DNA from: Pelobates cultripes
Taxonomy: Eukaryota; Chordata; Amphibia; Anura; Pelobatidae
NCBI GenBank assembly: GCA_933207985.1
Contig: OW240913.1
Location: forward strand, 278,991,232 to 279,055,231
Length of the DNA stretch: 64,000 nucleotides
Reading direction: 5' to 3'
Shown: piece by piece, positions 48,133-58,531 of the stretch
Layout of the letters: each line of letters starts with the position of its first letter
Position numbering within the stretch: the first letter of the stretch is position 1
Made by a program: the position numbers and the translations under genes
Notes under the pieces: generated by a model
Told to the model about the DNA's origin: nothing
The model's database searches: none
What the model saw: the letters and a program-made list of their open reading frames with translations, nothing else

Positions 48133-48269
48133 CAGGTCTGTCCAACCTGCGGCCCCCCAGATGTTGCTGAACTACAACTCCCATGATTCTTTCAATTAAA
48201 AAGATAGCCAGGGAATCATGGAAGTTGTAGTTCAGCAATATCTGGGGGGCCGCAGGTTGGACAGCCCTA
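48133..48269. mobile_element. Palindromic hAT-type MITE, 137 bp
   Basis: Arms of about 55 bp (CAGGTCTGTCCAACCTGCGG ... and its reverse complement ending GCAGGTTGGACAGCCCTA), with only a few mismatches around a short A+T loop. Flanks ATTTTGAC (48125-48132) and ATTTAGAC (48270-48277) agree at 7 of 8 positions, a hAT-type target duplication. Confidence 0.88.
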
Positions 48270-48440
48270 ATTTAGACCTTCAAATAATGTTAAAACACAA
48301 CTTTGCATACTAATCATTAAAAAGTCTGAAGAAAATCCCCCCCAAAAAATTATATGCAAGGGTACAATTAAATGACAAGGTAATAAGTGTACTAATTACC
48401 AAAAGGTCTTCCCTAGGGGTCATATTGAGGTCATCCTAAC

Positions 48441-49167
48441 CAGTGGTGTATTTTGGATTTGTGCTTCCTTAGGCAGGACGGTGCTTCCTGTTAAGCCTGC
48501 ACTTTGACAAACGCACACACTCATTGACAGACACATACTCTCATATACACTGACAAACAATGACATACACACTCACTGATTTGACACACTGAAAGACAGA
48601 CACACTATTACTCGATCACACGCTGGCAGACCCACACGCTGGCAGATGCACACGCTGGCAGACACACACACACACACTCACTGGCCAACACATACACACA
48701 CTTACAGACAAATAGACACATTCACTTAGACACACACACATTTTCTCCCCAATTTGTTTTGTTTTTTTTAAATTTTAATTTAAATCCACCCTGCCTCCCT
48801 GGGAGAGCTGAATGGATTACTTACCTTCGGTCCAGTGGGGCTGCTGGGTTGACAGGTAGGGGGCGGACAGGCAGAGTAGGCGGCAAGGGAGCTCACCGCG
48901 CGCTGCTTAGTGAGGCCGAGAGCCGTCATATTCCGGCTTCATTAAGTGACGCGCGAGGGAGCTGAGAAGGAAGAGCTCAGATGAGCATGCTCCATTGCTG
49001 CCTGCCGCCTGCCGGGGCGGGGGGAGGGTGGCCAGCTCTTGAGACACCCAGGACACTAGGCAAACAAGCGATCTGCCTGGGCGTTTGGGGATGGCCTTTT
49101 TGCCGCCCCCCTGCAAAGTGCCGCCTAAGGCAAATGCCTTGTTTGCCTCGCAAAAGATGCATCACTG
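48441..49167. mobile_element. hAT-type non-autonomous element, 727 bp
   Basis: The ends are CAGTGGTGTATTTTGGATTT and the reverse complement of CAGTGATGCATCTTTTGCGA; CTTAGGCAG-like and CTAAGGCAAATGC repeats lie just inside. Flanks ATCCTAAC (48433-48440) and ATCATAAT (49168-49175) match at 6 of 8. The left half is an ACACACTCACTGACAGACA array, the right half is G+C-rich. It shares interior blocks with 14400-14870. Confidence 0.82.
48500..48745. repeat. (ACACACTCACTGACAGACA)n minisatellite
   Basis: Imperfect units rich in CACTCACTGACA and CACGCTGGCAGA inside the hAT element. Confidence 0.85.
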
Positions 49168-49175
49168 ATCATAAT

Positions 49176-50164
49176 ATCAACTTCAAATTATATCCAAAAC
49201 TGGTAATATCACAGGTAGTCAATAGAGGGCTCTAGTGATAGCCCTAATGGTTTTTAGCATAGAACAAATAAATGGCCAGTAGAGTACTTAAGGTGAATGT
49301 ACCAAAAAGATACCAAATCCATACAGTTTACAAAATTATCAAATATGAAAGGCAAAAAATTTATGCCCAGAATTAACTGTTCCCTATCATAGCCCTGGCC
49401 ATAAAGGCTACAAACTTGAAAAAAAGTACATTCTGCATATTTATCTTTGCATATTTATTAAACCAGGAGGAATTTATACACAGGGGATTATTTACCTGAA
49501 GCCCCACACTCACTCCGATAGCTGGCCACAACTAAGACTAAGAACCTAATCTCTCCGATAGTCTTACGCTACCCAAAATTACACAAAACCCAACTCAATT
49601 TTACATGTGCCAGATACAATAATATCTTCCACCCACAACCCTTTCTACTGATATAGTTTATCACAGATACTGCACCAAAAGAAAACTTGTGTGCGGTAAC
49701 CACCAAGGGATTAAAGAAAATGCTTCATGTGGTTAACTTGCCTAGTAGGAGATGCTACATTCATGGTACTTCTGGGAAGCTTACACCTAAGTCCCCACTC
49801 CAACAAAAGACACACAAAGATATTTAGCTCACTGGGTTAAACAAACCTTTTCTGTACCCTGCAACATTTCCTCTAATTAAATTGCTGGGATACTAGACTA
49901 AGACAGCACAGGAGGCAATTGATGTAAAGTTTCATTTTTGAGAGCCCATCTCTTTATGACAAGCCTCTTAGAAACGGGTTAATCAAACCTCTAGACCAAA
50001 AAGACTTCTTAAATCTCCCAGAATGCACAGGAATCAATTTTGTTGGTTTCCAATAGCCCACCTTGTTAATTGTTGTGCACATAACTATATGTGAGCTAGT
50101 AACTTCTATCTTTCTGACTTGTTAGTATTTCTTCTCTCTGATAAACTTTACAGGCAGGAATATA
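49176..50164. other. Intronic DNA, no recognised feature
   Basis: A+T-rich spacer without clear repeat ends. Confidence 0.4.
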
Positions 50165-50168
50165 CTAA

Positions 50169-50630
50169 AGTAACACTCCAGGCACCAAAACAGCTTCCTA
50201 TAATTTAAGTTGTTGTGGTGCCAAGAGGTCCCCGGAGGCACTCTTACCTCAAGGGTTAACCGTTCTTGAAACCGTCCCCAAAACTTGCCTCCAGCTGCGA
50301 TCTCCACTTCCCTCTAAAATGTCACTTTCAGGGAGCGTTAAGCGCTGCTGGGCAAGGGCGCCACTGATTGGTTGACAGCAGTCAACTGATGCTCCCAGCT
50401 AATCAGTGACTCCCAATTCACAAAACTGGCTTGGAAAGAAGTGTACCTTTTCCAAGCCGGTTTTGTGAACTGGGAGCCACTACGTGGCGTACAGTAGCAG
50501 CTGACTGCTCTCAGACAATCAATGAAGTTTGAGAAGGGTTGAACTCTTGAGGTAAGAGTGCGTCCAGGGGCCTCCTGGCATCATAACAACTTTATTTAGA
50601 TTAGGTTGTTTTGGTGCCTGGTGTGTCCCA
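50169..50630. mobile_element. Fold-back MITE with ~95-bp inverted ends
   Basis: The outer arms (50169 to about 50262 and 50535-50630) are imperfect inverted repeats sharing CCAGGCACCAAAACA and CACTCTTACCTCAAG. Both sides are flanked by CTAA (50165-50168 and 50631-50634). An inner hairpin has 28-bp arms (50410-50437 and 50449-50476, two mismatches) and an 11-nt loop. The termini AGTAACACTCC and TGGGACACACC recall T2 ends, so it may be a distant T2 relative. Confidence 0.78.
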
Positions 50631-51138
50631 CTAATTTGAATGAAGTGAAAAAAGACTATATACAAGTCAGGAAATGAAAATTTACTTGCTGGCAGGACAT
50701 GCTATCTAGGGATACGTGCCATTTGAAGAAAAATATTTTTCTGGTTAAAAATGTTTGCCACCTGTTTTCACTGTGTTTCGTATTTCTTATACATTGCATG
50801 AAGATTACACTGAACAAAGCATAGCTTCAACAAATTGGTTAAATAGCTTGGATTAGTTGTGTTTCACACCTTGCGAATATTATTATGCATTGCTAAATCT
50901 ATTTAATTACAGCTTACTAATTAGTGTTGTGTCAAGGTACAGCTGCTAATTTCTGTGGCTCTGACATGGTTTGTTTCAAATTGATAACTGTTGCATCTGT
51001 AACATTTAGGCACAGTTTAGTTTATAAATTACGGTTGTTTGCATATTTAATGCTTTATGTGTTGGCTTGCTAAACTGATCTGTATGTAGCCTCACAGTCT
51101 ATATATTATTAGAAATTGTATTCTTTCTTGTAAATGAC

Positions 51139-51208
51139 TTAAAGGATCACTATAGTGTCAGGAAAACATTGAGCCGAAGTGGTCTGGGTGACTATAATGT
51201 CCCTTTAA
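51139..51208. mobile_element. Miniature T2 derivative, 70 bp
   Basis: TTAA at both ends (51139-51142 and 51205-51208). The left end AGGATCACTATAGTGTCAGG and the right end (reverse complement AGGGACATTATAGTCACCC) are the two different T2 ends joined with almost no interior: a deletion derivative that kept both termini. Confidence 0.85.
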
Positions 51209-51374
51209 CATTTCAAATCCTATGGTACTAGTCAGGTCTCTAAAATTTACCCACCACTGAAGCCTCGAAAGTCATTTGCACCTTCACTAGTGAGGGCAAA
51301 TAGTAAGTTTGAGCACTGCCTTTTATCACCATTCTCGTGATATACACACACATTTTTATATATCTATGTGTGTG

Positions 51375-51408
<34 letters not shown>

Positions 51409-51411
51409 TAT

Positions 51412-52754
51412 TAGGGATCGACAGATATTGTTTTTTTTAGAGCCGATAACGATAATCTGTGAACTTTCAGGCCGATTTCTAAAGGTAAATGCACAAAATA
51501 TACATGCCACATGTAGATGTTGTCGGTAGATGCAGTGTGTATTTGTGTAGTGTGTATATATAGTGAATGCAGTGAGTGTGTAGTGTGTATATATAGTGAA
51601 TGCAGAGTGTGTGTTTGTGTAGTGTGTATAGTGAATGCAGTGTTTGTGTAGTGTATGTACAGTGAATGTAGTGTGTGTGTATATAATGAATGCAGTGTGT
51701 TTGTAGTGTGCGTAAAGTGAATGTAGTGTGTGTGTATATAATGAATGCAGTGTGTTTGTAGTGTGCGTAAAGTGAATGTAGTGTGTGTGTATATAATGAA
51801 TGCAGTGTTTGTAGTGTGTGTAAAGTGAATGCAGTGTGTATAGTGTGTGTGTGTGTATATAATGCAGTGTTTGTATAGTGTGCGTGTATATAATGCAGTG
51901 TTTGTGTATATAATGCAGTGTTTGTGTAGTGTTTGTGTATATAATGCAGTGTGTTTATGTAGTGTGTGTATATAATGAATGCTGTGTTTATGTAGTGTGT
52001 GTATATAATGAATGCAGTGTTTGTGTAGTGTGTGTGTGTATAATGAATGCAGTATTTGTGTAGTGTGTTTATATAATTAATGAATGCAGTGTTTGTGTAG
52101 TGTGTTTATATAATGAATGCAGTGTGTTTGTGTGGTGTGTTTATATAATGAATGCAGTGTGTGTATATATATATATATAGTGAATGCAGTGTGTTTGTGT
52201 AGTGTGTGTATATAATGAATGTGATGTGTTTGTGTAGTGTGTTTATATAATTAATGCAATGTGTTTGTGTAGCGTGTGTATAATGAATGCTGTGTGTGTG
52301 TGTGTTTCTGAAGGAATGTGGGGAGGAGGCATTTTTTTATTTTTTTATTTTATTTATAATATTTGTGTGTTTTGTTTTTTTTTGTCCCCCCTCCCTGCTT
52401 GTTACCTGGCCAGGGAGGGGGGCTATGGCATTCCCTGGTGGTCAAGTGGCATGTACTGTGCAGTGGGAGCCCGCAGGTAGCTTTTACTTAACTTTCCAGC
52501 AGCTACCTTCAGCTCCCTGTGTAAATCTCGCTGCCTGCGCGTCGCGGGACTCGCAAGATTTACACAGGGAGCGGAAGGGAGCTGCTGGGAGGTAAGTAAA
52601 ACCCCCCACAGGACCGCTGGGTTTGTCATGGCCCCGGCGGTCCTGGTATGTATTATCGACAATATCGGTATCTATAATGGACGATACAGATATTGGCAAA
52701 AATACAGAATATCGACCGATAATATCAGTAAAACCGATAATCGGTCGATCCCTT
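51412..52754 (-). mobile_element. hAT-type element, second copy of the 29730 family
   Basis: The ends are TAGGGATCGACAGATATTG and the reverse complement of AAGGGATCGACCGATTATC. It has the same architecture as 29730-30918 but reversed: a minisatellite first, then a hairpin (52481-52528 with 52556-52602), then ATCGG/CCGAT repeats. It sits in a TA/CA microsatellite, which hides any target duplication. Confidence 0.85.
51530..52310. repeat. Minisatellite (TGTGTATATAATGAATGCAG...)n
   Basis: About 25 variable units built on GTGTATATAATGAATGCAGT and GTTTGTGTAGTGTG inside the hAT element. Confidence 0.92.
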
Positions 52755-52760
52755 ATATAT

Positions 52761-52763
<3 letters not shown>

Positions 52764-52792
<29 letters not shown>
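52764..52792. repeat. (CA)n microsatellite
   Basis: About 14 CA units right of the hAT element, part of the TA/CA tract in which it landed. Confidence 0.93.
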
Positions 52793-52860
52793 TCATGTTT
52801 ATGTATAAATGTTATTTATATAGATTTCACTTTATTTATGTATGCCATTATGCGCTTTCC

Positions 52861-53270
52861 TTAAAGTACCACTTTAGTCAGCATATAAAAGCAAGAAAGA
52901 CAGGTCCCCTAGCCTTCTTTCTTGCTTTTATATTAGTTTGTCATTAAAACAATTACATTCCGAGTGCTTTTTATCAAATAAACTTACCTCCGTTCCAGCG
53001 CAGAGATCCTCGGTAGGCTGCGCCCCCTTTTTTCGTCAAAATGCCGAAATAGCAGGGCTCAGACGCTTCTCTTAGAGAAGTGTCATAGTGATCTGGTGCG
53101 CATGCACGGCTTCGCACTAAACCAATCAGGTTCTTCATAGAGCGGGATTGAATGGCGCCCTATGAATGAACACTGAGCGCTCTACCGCGCATGTGCGCAG
53201 TATGCACGTTCGCGTTCAGCTCACTGTCTATGCCCGCCCCCTCCTACCGCAACCCTCCTAAGCCAAAAGT
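52861..53270. mobile_element. TTAA MITE-like element with perfect hairpin, right end unclear
   Basis: It starts TTAAAGTACCACTTTAGTC, then has a perfect 17-bp inverted repeat (52883-52899 and 52917-52933), the subterminal hairpin layout of T2 elements. The interior is G+C-rich with AAACTTACCTCCG (52980). The right end was not found before the microsatellite at 53.3 kb. Confidence 0.6.
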
Positions 53271-53335
53271 TTGTATGCAAACACTTTATATACTTACACA
53301 CACACACTGTAAATAAATATTGTTAAACATACACA

Positions 53336-53580
53336 CATACACTCTCTCTCTCTATCCATCTATCCATTTAAATCTATTTCTTTCTATCTATCTCTCTTTC
53401 TATCTATCTCTATCTTTGTCTATTTCTTTCCATCAATTTCTCTCTATCTATATCTATCTATCTATCCATTTCTTTCCATCTCTATTTTTATCTTTCTTTA
53501 TCTATTTCTATCTCTCTATATCTATCTATTTCTCTGTCTTTATCTATCTATATCTATCTATATCTATCTACACTTACTCT
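53336..53580. repeat. (TCTA)n / (TTTC) microsatellite
   Basis: A long imperfect run of TCTATCTATC and TTTCTTTC units. Confidence 0.93.
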
Positions 53581-54000
53581 CCGACACACACTCACACTCT
53601 CACTCATTCTTACCGAAACTTTCTCTCACACTCTCTCCCTCACTTTCTCTCACACTCAATCTCTCACACTCACTTTCTCAGATTCTCTTACACTCACTCT
53701 CTCTTACACTCACTGTCTCTTACACTCACTCTCTCGCACACTCTCTCTCGCGCACTCTCTCGCGCACTCACTCTCTCGCGCACTCACTCTCTCGCGCACT
53801 CACTCTCTCGCGCACTCACTCTCGCGCACTCACTCTCGCGCACTCACTCTCTCGCACTCTCTCTCTCTCACTCTCTCTCTGACTCACGCTCTCTCGCACT
53901 CACACTCTCTCGCACTCATGGCCTATCGCACTTACTCTTGCACTCACTCTCTCACACTCACACTCTCTCGCACTTTTTCACACTCTCTCGCACTCACTCT
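53581..54000. repeat. (CTCTCGCACTCA)n low-complexity array
   Basis: Units of CACTCACTCTCTCG and CGCGCACTCACTCTCT. A 231-codon open frame over this region (53320-54015) encodes only Ser/Leu/His-rich low-complexity sequence and is not a gene. Confidence 0.93.
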
Positions 54001-54011
54001 CAATTTTTAAA

Positions 54012-54452
54012 ATAAGTTTACTTACTATTTGAAGTTAGTAGATCCTTCTGCTCGGTCTTCTGTCTTCAGCCTGTCAACCTGAGCCCACGCTGTGTGCAGT
54101 AGAATCTTATCTCACACTGTCGGCTCTGATTGCTAAAAGGCTCCGGGTTACTACAGGACACAGGAGGCGCATTCACAGTGCCTCCTGTGTCCTGATAGCA
54201 CGTTTGATTTCTTCAGCCAAGCGTGAAGACATCAAACGTGATTTATTTGAATTAGGCAGCAGTTTACTCGGAAATCTCTCTGGTGGCCATCTGAGTGACT
54301 GCCACTGGAGGTGTTACTAGCTTCCAAGGTAAACACTGTATTTTCTCAAAAAATACAGTGTTTACATAAAAAGGGCTGCAGGGTGCTATTGTACTCAACT
54401 GAATAACCCCATTAAGCTGAAGTTGTTCAGGTGACTATAGTGTCCCTTTTAA
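54012..54452 (-). mobile_element. T2-type MITE with two internal hairpins
   Basis: The right end is the reverse complement of TTAAAAGGGACACTATAGTC with the usual fold-back. Inside are a perfect 15-bp hairpin (54154-54168 and 54180-54194) and a 10-bp one (54199-54208 and 54231-54240). The left end fades into the simple repeat, where GTTTACTTACTATTT (54015) carries the donor-like motif on the - strand. Confidence 0.7.
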
Positions 54453-54533
54453 CTGTGATAAATACTATGCATTTGTAGTTATTTTGTTATATATGGAACA
54501 TTGAGCATGACTGTAACTCCATTATGGAGGGAC

Positions 54534-54944
54534 ATTTAAAGTGTATTTGTCATGAAAAGGGGGGGAAAATGACTTAATTTTAACTGACACACTCTCCTTC
54601 TGAGTACTTTACATATTTTTCAAAGATCCCTGATGGTGACTTTCCGCTTGAGGGTCCTGAAAAAGACAAGTTTTATATTCCTAAAGCTGTCCGTTGTGGC
54701 CACCACAATGATCATCTGGTGGATCCTATTCTTTTCCTGGTTCTTTACCTTTCAGGAGCCTAATCACTTCTGTACTCTTGTGAATGTACAAAAGTACAAC
54801 ATTGATGTCTATGGAGGATCCAATGAGATCCTCCATATACAAAGCCGTTTTCCTCAAAGCCATCAGTAGGGACAACCGAGGGATAGGCCAGCTCTACCTT
54901 TTTTTTTTTTTTTTTCAAGAGCAAGATTTAAATACACTTTTTTT
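54534..54944. mobile_element. Possible TTAA/TTTAAA-ended MITE
   Basis: TTTAAAGTGTATTTGTCATG at the left and ATTTAAATACACTTTTTTTT at the right are inverted over about 14 bp (AAAGTGTATTT). An internal palindrome, GGAGGATCCAATGAGATCCTCC, is visible. The family was not recognised. Confidence 0.45.
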
Positions 54945-55978
54945 TGGGTGGGGAGAGGAGGAAATGGGGGTTCAGAGCCACTTTAAATTATATGAATTCA
55001 GATTTCACCTCTATATTGTCCTAGCAAAACTGCTGGAAAATGTATAAATATCTCTGAAAAATAGACACTAAAAATATAAATTTCTGCATTCTGACTAATA
55101 ATTGACTTCTATGTCATTAGCAAATAGATGATAAAAGTACCAAAAAGATCATTCGCCCAGTAGGCCCCTTAGTACTTCCCTAAGAGAACCATTGAATTGG
55201 CCTGAGATCATGCGTCATCTGAGAGCAACCTTTATACTAGCCGTAACAAGTAACAATGCTGAAGATTTGCTGCTTTCCTTTACCCTCACACCACCATTAT
55301 ACTTTTTTGTGCTTAGATACTGATTGTGCTCATTTTACATTCTCTTTCTTTTGTGTGCAAGCTATGATCACTTGGAAGGCTCTGAGACTGGCAGCAAGAC
55401 ATATCTCATGTCATTTATTGTCATATTTACAGTTATTTTTTGTATTACAACCAGACAGAACATCTTGGAATGATGAAAGTTTAAAAAGATTTATTGTTTT
55501 TTATGCTGCTGTGAAATTTTGCGCTCATGAGTCACCTTGTTTTCTTTTATTTTTGTGAAAACTGGTTCTTTAAAAACAAAAACGTACAATTTTGAAAAAA
55601 ATATATTTTATTTTAGGAATAATTAATGGCACACTTACTTATGATGTTCTCATATTTAAATTATATTAACTTAAATATGCCCTGAATAGACAAATACATC
55701 ATACCTTACTTGGAAATTTAATAAACATAGTAAGAATATGTGCAAATTACTTCAAGTCTATGTATAAGGTGATGGAGGATGACTTTGTTAGGTTTGCTCC
55801 TTTGGGAAACTTTGTACTTGAGCAAACTAGGTCTACATGTAGCGTGATAAACCAATGAGATACACATGCACAGTGGATTAATCAGTGACAGGCACTTGGA
55901 ATATAATGTTAGTTGTGTATGTGTGATTGGCTGGCACACAGTAGATCTCCCATGGTCTTCAAGCTAACATCCTAGAAG
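54945..55978. other. Intronic DNA, no recognised feature
   Basis: A+T-rich. A 100-codon frame at 55256-55558 is open but shows no recognisable domain. Confidence 0.35.
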
Positions 55979-56573
55979 TTAAAGGAGCTCAAAGGGTCAG
56001 GAACACAAACATGTATTTCTGACCCTATAGAGATAACACCACCATCTAGCCCCTCTGGCCCCCTTTGTCTCCCTTAATATAGTAAAATCTTACTTGTATT
56101 CAAGTCTGCAGATCCTGGCTCTGCCCCTATTTGCCAGTGAACTGCCTCTGTCTGCTGGACATCATCAGACATGGTGGTCTGAGCCAATCACAGTGCATCC
56201 CCATATGATTGGCTGAGACTGTCAAGAAGATCAGGGGCAGAGCCAGCACAAGTCAAACAGCCCTGGCCAATCAGCATCTCCTCATAGAGATGAATTTAAT
56301 AAATGCATTTCTATGAGGAATGTTCAGTGTATGCATGCAGACGATGTAGACCCTGGATGGTAGTGCTGCTTACTCTGCAGCACTGCTCCAGGAAGCACCT
56401 CTAGCAGCCATCTGAGGAGTGGCCAGTGGAGTTATTACTAAGCTGTAATGTAAACACTGCATTTTCTCTGAAAATACAGTGCTTACAGCAAAAAAGTCTG
56501 AAAGGAATGATAATACTCATCAGAATAAATGCAATAAGCTGTAGTTATTCTGGTGACTATAGTGTCCCTTTAA
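55979..56573 (-). mobile_element. T2-type MITE, full length (595 bp)
   Basis: TTAA at 55979-55982 and 56570-56573. The same subfamily as 2542-3138, reversed: a GGGTCAGGAACACA...TTTCTGACCC hairpin at one end and the reverse complement of AGGGACACTATAGTCACCAG at the other. Intact TTAA copies on both sides. Confidence 0.88.
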
Positions 56574-56644
56574 GAAGGATGAAGTATTTCCCTAACTATT
56601 TTAGAGTTTAATGAAGAGAAGATAGTAGCTGCTCCCAACATGGG

Positions 56645-56900
56645 TTAAAGGGAAACTATAGGCAACCAGAACACTTAATATCATTGTAGTGGTTTGGGGA
56701 GAAACTGCAATGTTTACATTGCATAGTTAAAGGAATACTATAGGAATGCTACGTATAGTGTCAGAAATACAAACGTGTGCCTGACATTATAGTGTTTAAA
56801 TACTTAGGTTGCCAGCTCTTCTCCATTCGCCCTTAAACCTGATTTTGCTCATCTTTTCTCCCACGTCATGCCAGTCTCGCTGTAGTTGGCCCTGCCTGGC
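56645..56900. mobile_element. Two joined partial T2-type MITEs
   Basis: TTAAAGGGAAACTATAGGC starts one copy at 56645. At 56727 a second start follows, TTAAAGGAATACTATAGG, with its hairpin GTGTCAGAAATACA...GCCTGACATTATAG. The second appears to have inserted into the first. Neither right end was found; similarity fades near 56900. Confidence 0.62.
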
Positions 56901-58078
56901 CCCACCACCTGTTTTGCATTCTTACACTAGAGTTTTCTTTACTTGCTGAACATAGTCTGACGAACTAGAACTTAAAATTTAAATGTAGGCATCTAACTGT
57001 ATACTTGAAATATATTATTTCTCTTTCACCAAAAAGCTATTGCTCTACTCCAGCTTGGCTCATTTTATAATGTTTACTGATCTTTGAAGGTTTGAGTGAA
57101 TCAACACATGGTGACATTTTCGGCCATTTGGAATTTCATTATGAAAAGCTCTGAACATTAGTGTAGCATAGCCAACAATTTTCTTGACCCATATTTATAA
57201 CGATTTTAGTTAATTTATTGTCAGTGTGTTTTCAAAATTAGGACACTAGTGACAATCAAAATCACTTTTTATATATTTAGCTAGTTTTATATTTTCTGCT
57301 TGATACTAGTGGCAATGAGCAGACATTTTCTGGTTTGATAGCCGAGCACTTCCATTTTTTAAATAATACTGTAACAAAATCTCTTTAAAGCTGTTATACT
57401 CTATGAACCACATGCATTTATGTTTAATTTAAACTTAAGTGGACCATTTGTCAGTACTTTGTCTTCATTTTCTGTTCACAGACAATAAGTACACGATCTC
57501 TTTTAGAAACCTTCAAAGGAGTTCAGTGCGAGATAATATCTTGACTCGTGCTTTGAGCTCCAGATGTAATGCTTTTCATGACACGTATTATGCTTTATAG
57601 GTTGAGGGAAATAGGACTAAAGTATCATAAACATGTTATAATAGGATTAATAGATACATTTTATATAGCCGTGGGAGCTGCCTCTTCTAGATGGGCTAAT
57701 TTAACAATTCCAGAACTCAGTACCTATATATAGTTTATTTCTTTCTATTTTTTGAATTTCAACAAAACATGACTTTGTATATAATATTATTATAATTAGG
57801 CTATAATAATTTAGATTGAGTGTGTGCTTAAGCAAACATATCCATAGCTAGTTTGTAGCAATGATTTTTATATTTCTCTGAATAATACATTACATTCAAC
57901 ATGTTTAACTGGCATAATATATTTTTATTGACATCCTTTATGTATTGTGACAGAGTGTACAGTTTGTATTACTTGTTCGTACTGTGTTGCTGGACTCTAA
58001 CTTTTGTTACACCACAATTCTTGTTAAAGATATATAGAGTGTACTTAAATGTTATTGCCTTTTTTTTTTCTATCACAG
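56901..58078. other. ASCC3 intron, 3' part, with splice acceptor
   Basis: A+T-rich sequence without recognised repeats. It ends in a pyrimidine tract (58058-58073) and TATCACAG, the 3' splice site of the exon at 58079. Confidence 0.6.
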
Positions 58079-58243
58079 ATGCTTGTTACCACCCCTGAAA
58101 AGTGGGATGTTGTGACCAGAAAGAGTGTTGGCGATGTAGCATTGTCTCAGCTTGTAAGATTGCTGATATTGGATGAGGTGCACCTGCTTCATGAAGATAG
58201 AGGCCCTGTTTTGGAGAGCTTAGTAGCCCGTACATTACGACAG
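58079..58243 (+). CDS. ASCC3: ASCC3 exon with DEVH helicase box (partial gene)
   Basis: A 165-bp exon of 55 full codons, phase 0 at both ends, between TATCACAG and GTAAGTG splice sites. The translation starts [18 protein letters not shown] and includes [20 protein letters not shown], ending ARTLRQ. TTPEKWD is helicase motif Ib-like and DEVH is motif II, the Mg-ATP binding box of Ski2-like superfamily 2 helicases. From memory the sequence is almost identical to the first helicase cassette of vertebrate ASCC3. ASCC3 is the large 3'-5' helicase of the ASC-1 complex; it works with ASCC2 and ALKBH3 in alkylation repair and in splitting collided ribosomes. SNRNP200 is the closest paralogue but differs in the residues around DEVH (DEIH). 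The flanking exons are outside the window. The ATG at 58079 is an internal Met, not the start codon. Confidence 0.93.
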
Positions 58244-58353
58244 GTAAGTGCACATATTATCATGCATTTTTCTAAGCTTCCTGGTAAATTAGAGACCATG
58301 ATAAAGATTTATGAACCTGTCATGAGGAAAACTGGTAAAAAAAAAAAAAAAAA
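58244..58353. other. ASCC3 intron start with donor site and poly(A)
   Basis: GTAAGT at 58244-58249 is a strong 5' splice donor. A run of 17-18 A follows at 58337-58354. Confidence 0.75.
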
Positions 58354-58475
58354 ATGGGCCAAACTAACCAAATCGGCACAAACATAGCATTTGTGATTAC
58401 TCAAATTTTACTCAAAATGGGCCAAACTAACAAAATCTGCACAAACATAGCATTTGTGATTACTCAAATTTTGCA
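58354..58475. repeat. 63-bp tandem duplication in the intron
   Basis: Two copies of a unit beginning ATGGGCCAAACTAAC and including ACAAACATAGCATTTGTGAT (58354-58416 and 58417 to about 58475), almost identical. Confidence 0.92.
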
Positions 58476-58531
58476 ACTTTGCACTATTTTTCAAAATATT
58501 TATTTTGAGAAATGAGTAGATGTAACAAAGA

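Noticed and set aside
53320..54015. 231-codon open frame on the + strand
   Set aside because: It is entirely TCTA and CTCTCGCACTCA simple repeat; the protein would be low-complexity Ser/Leu/His with no domain.
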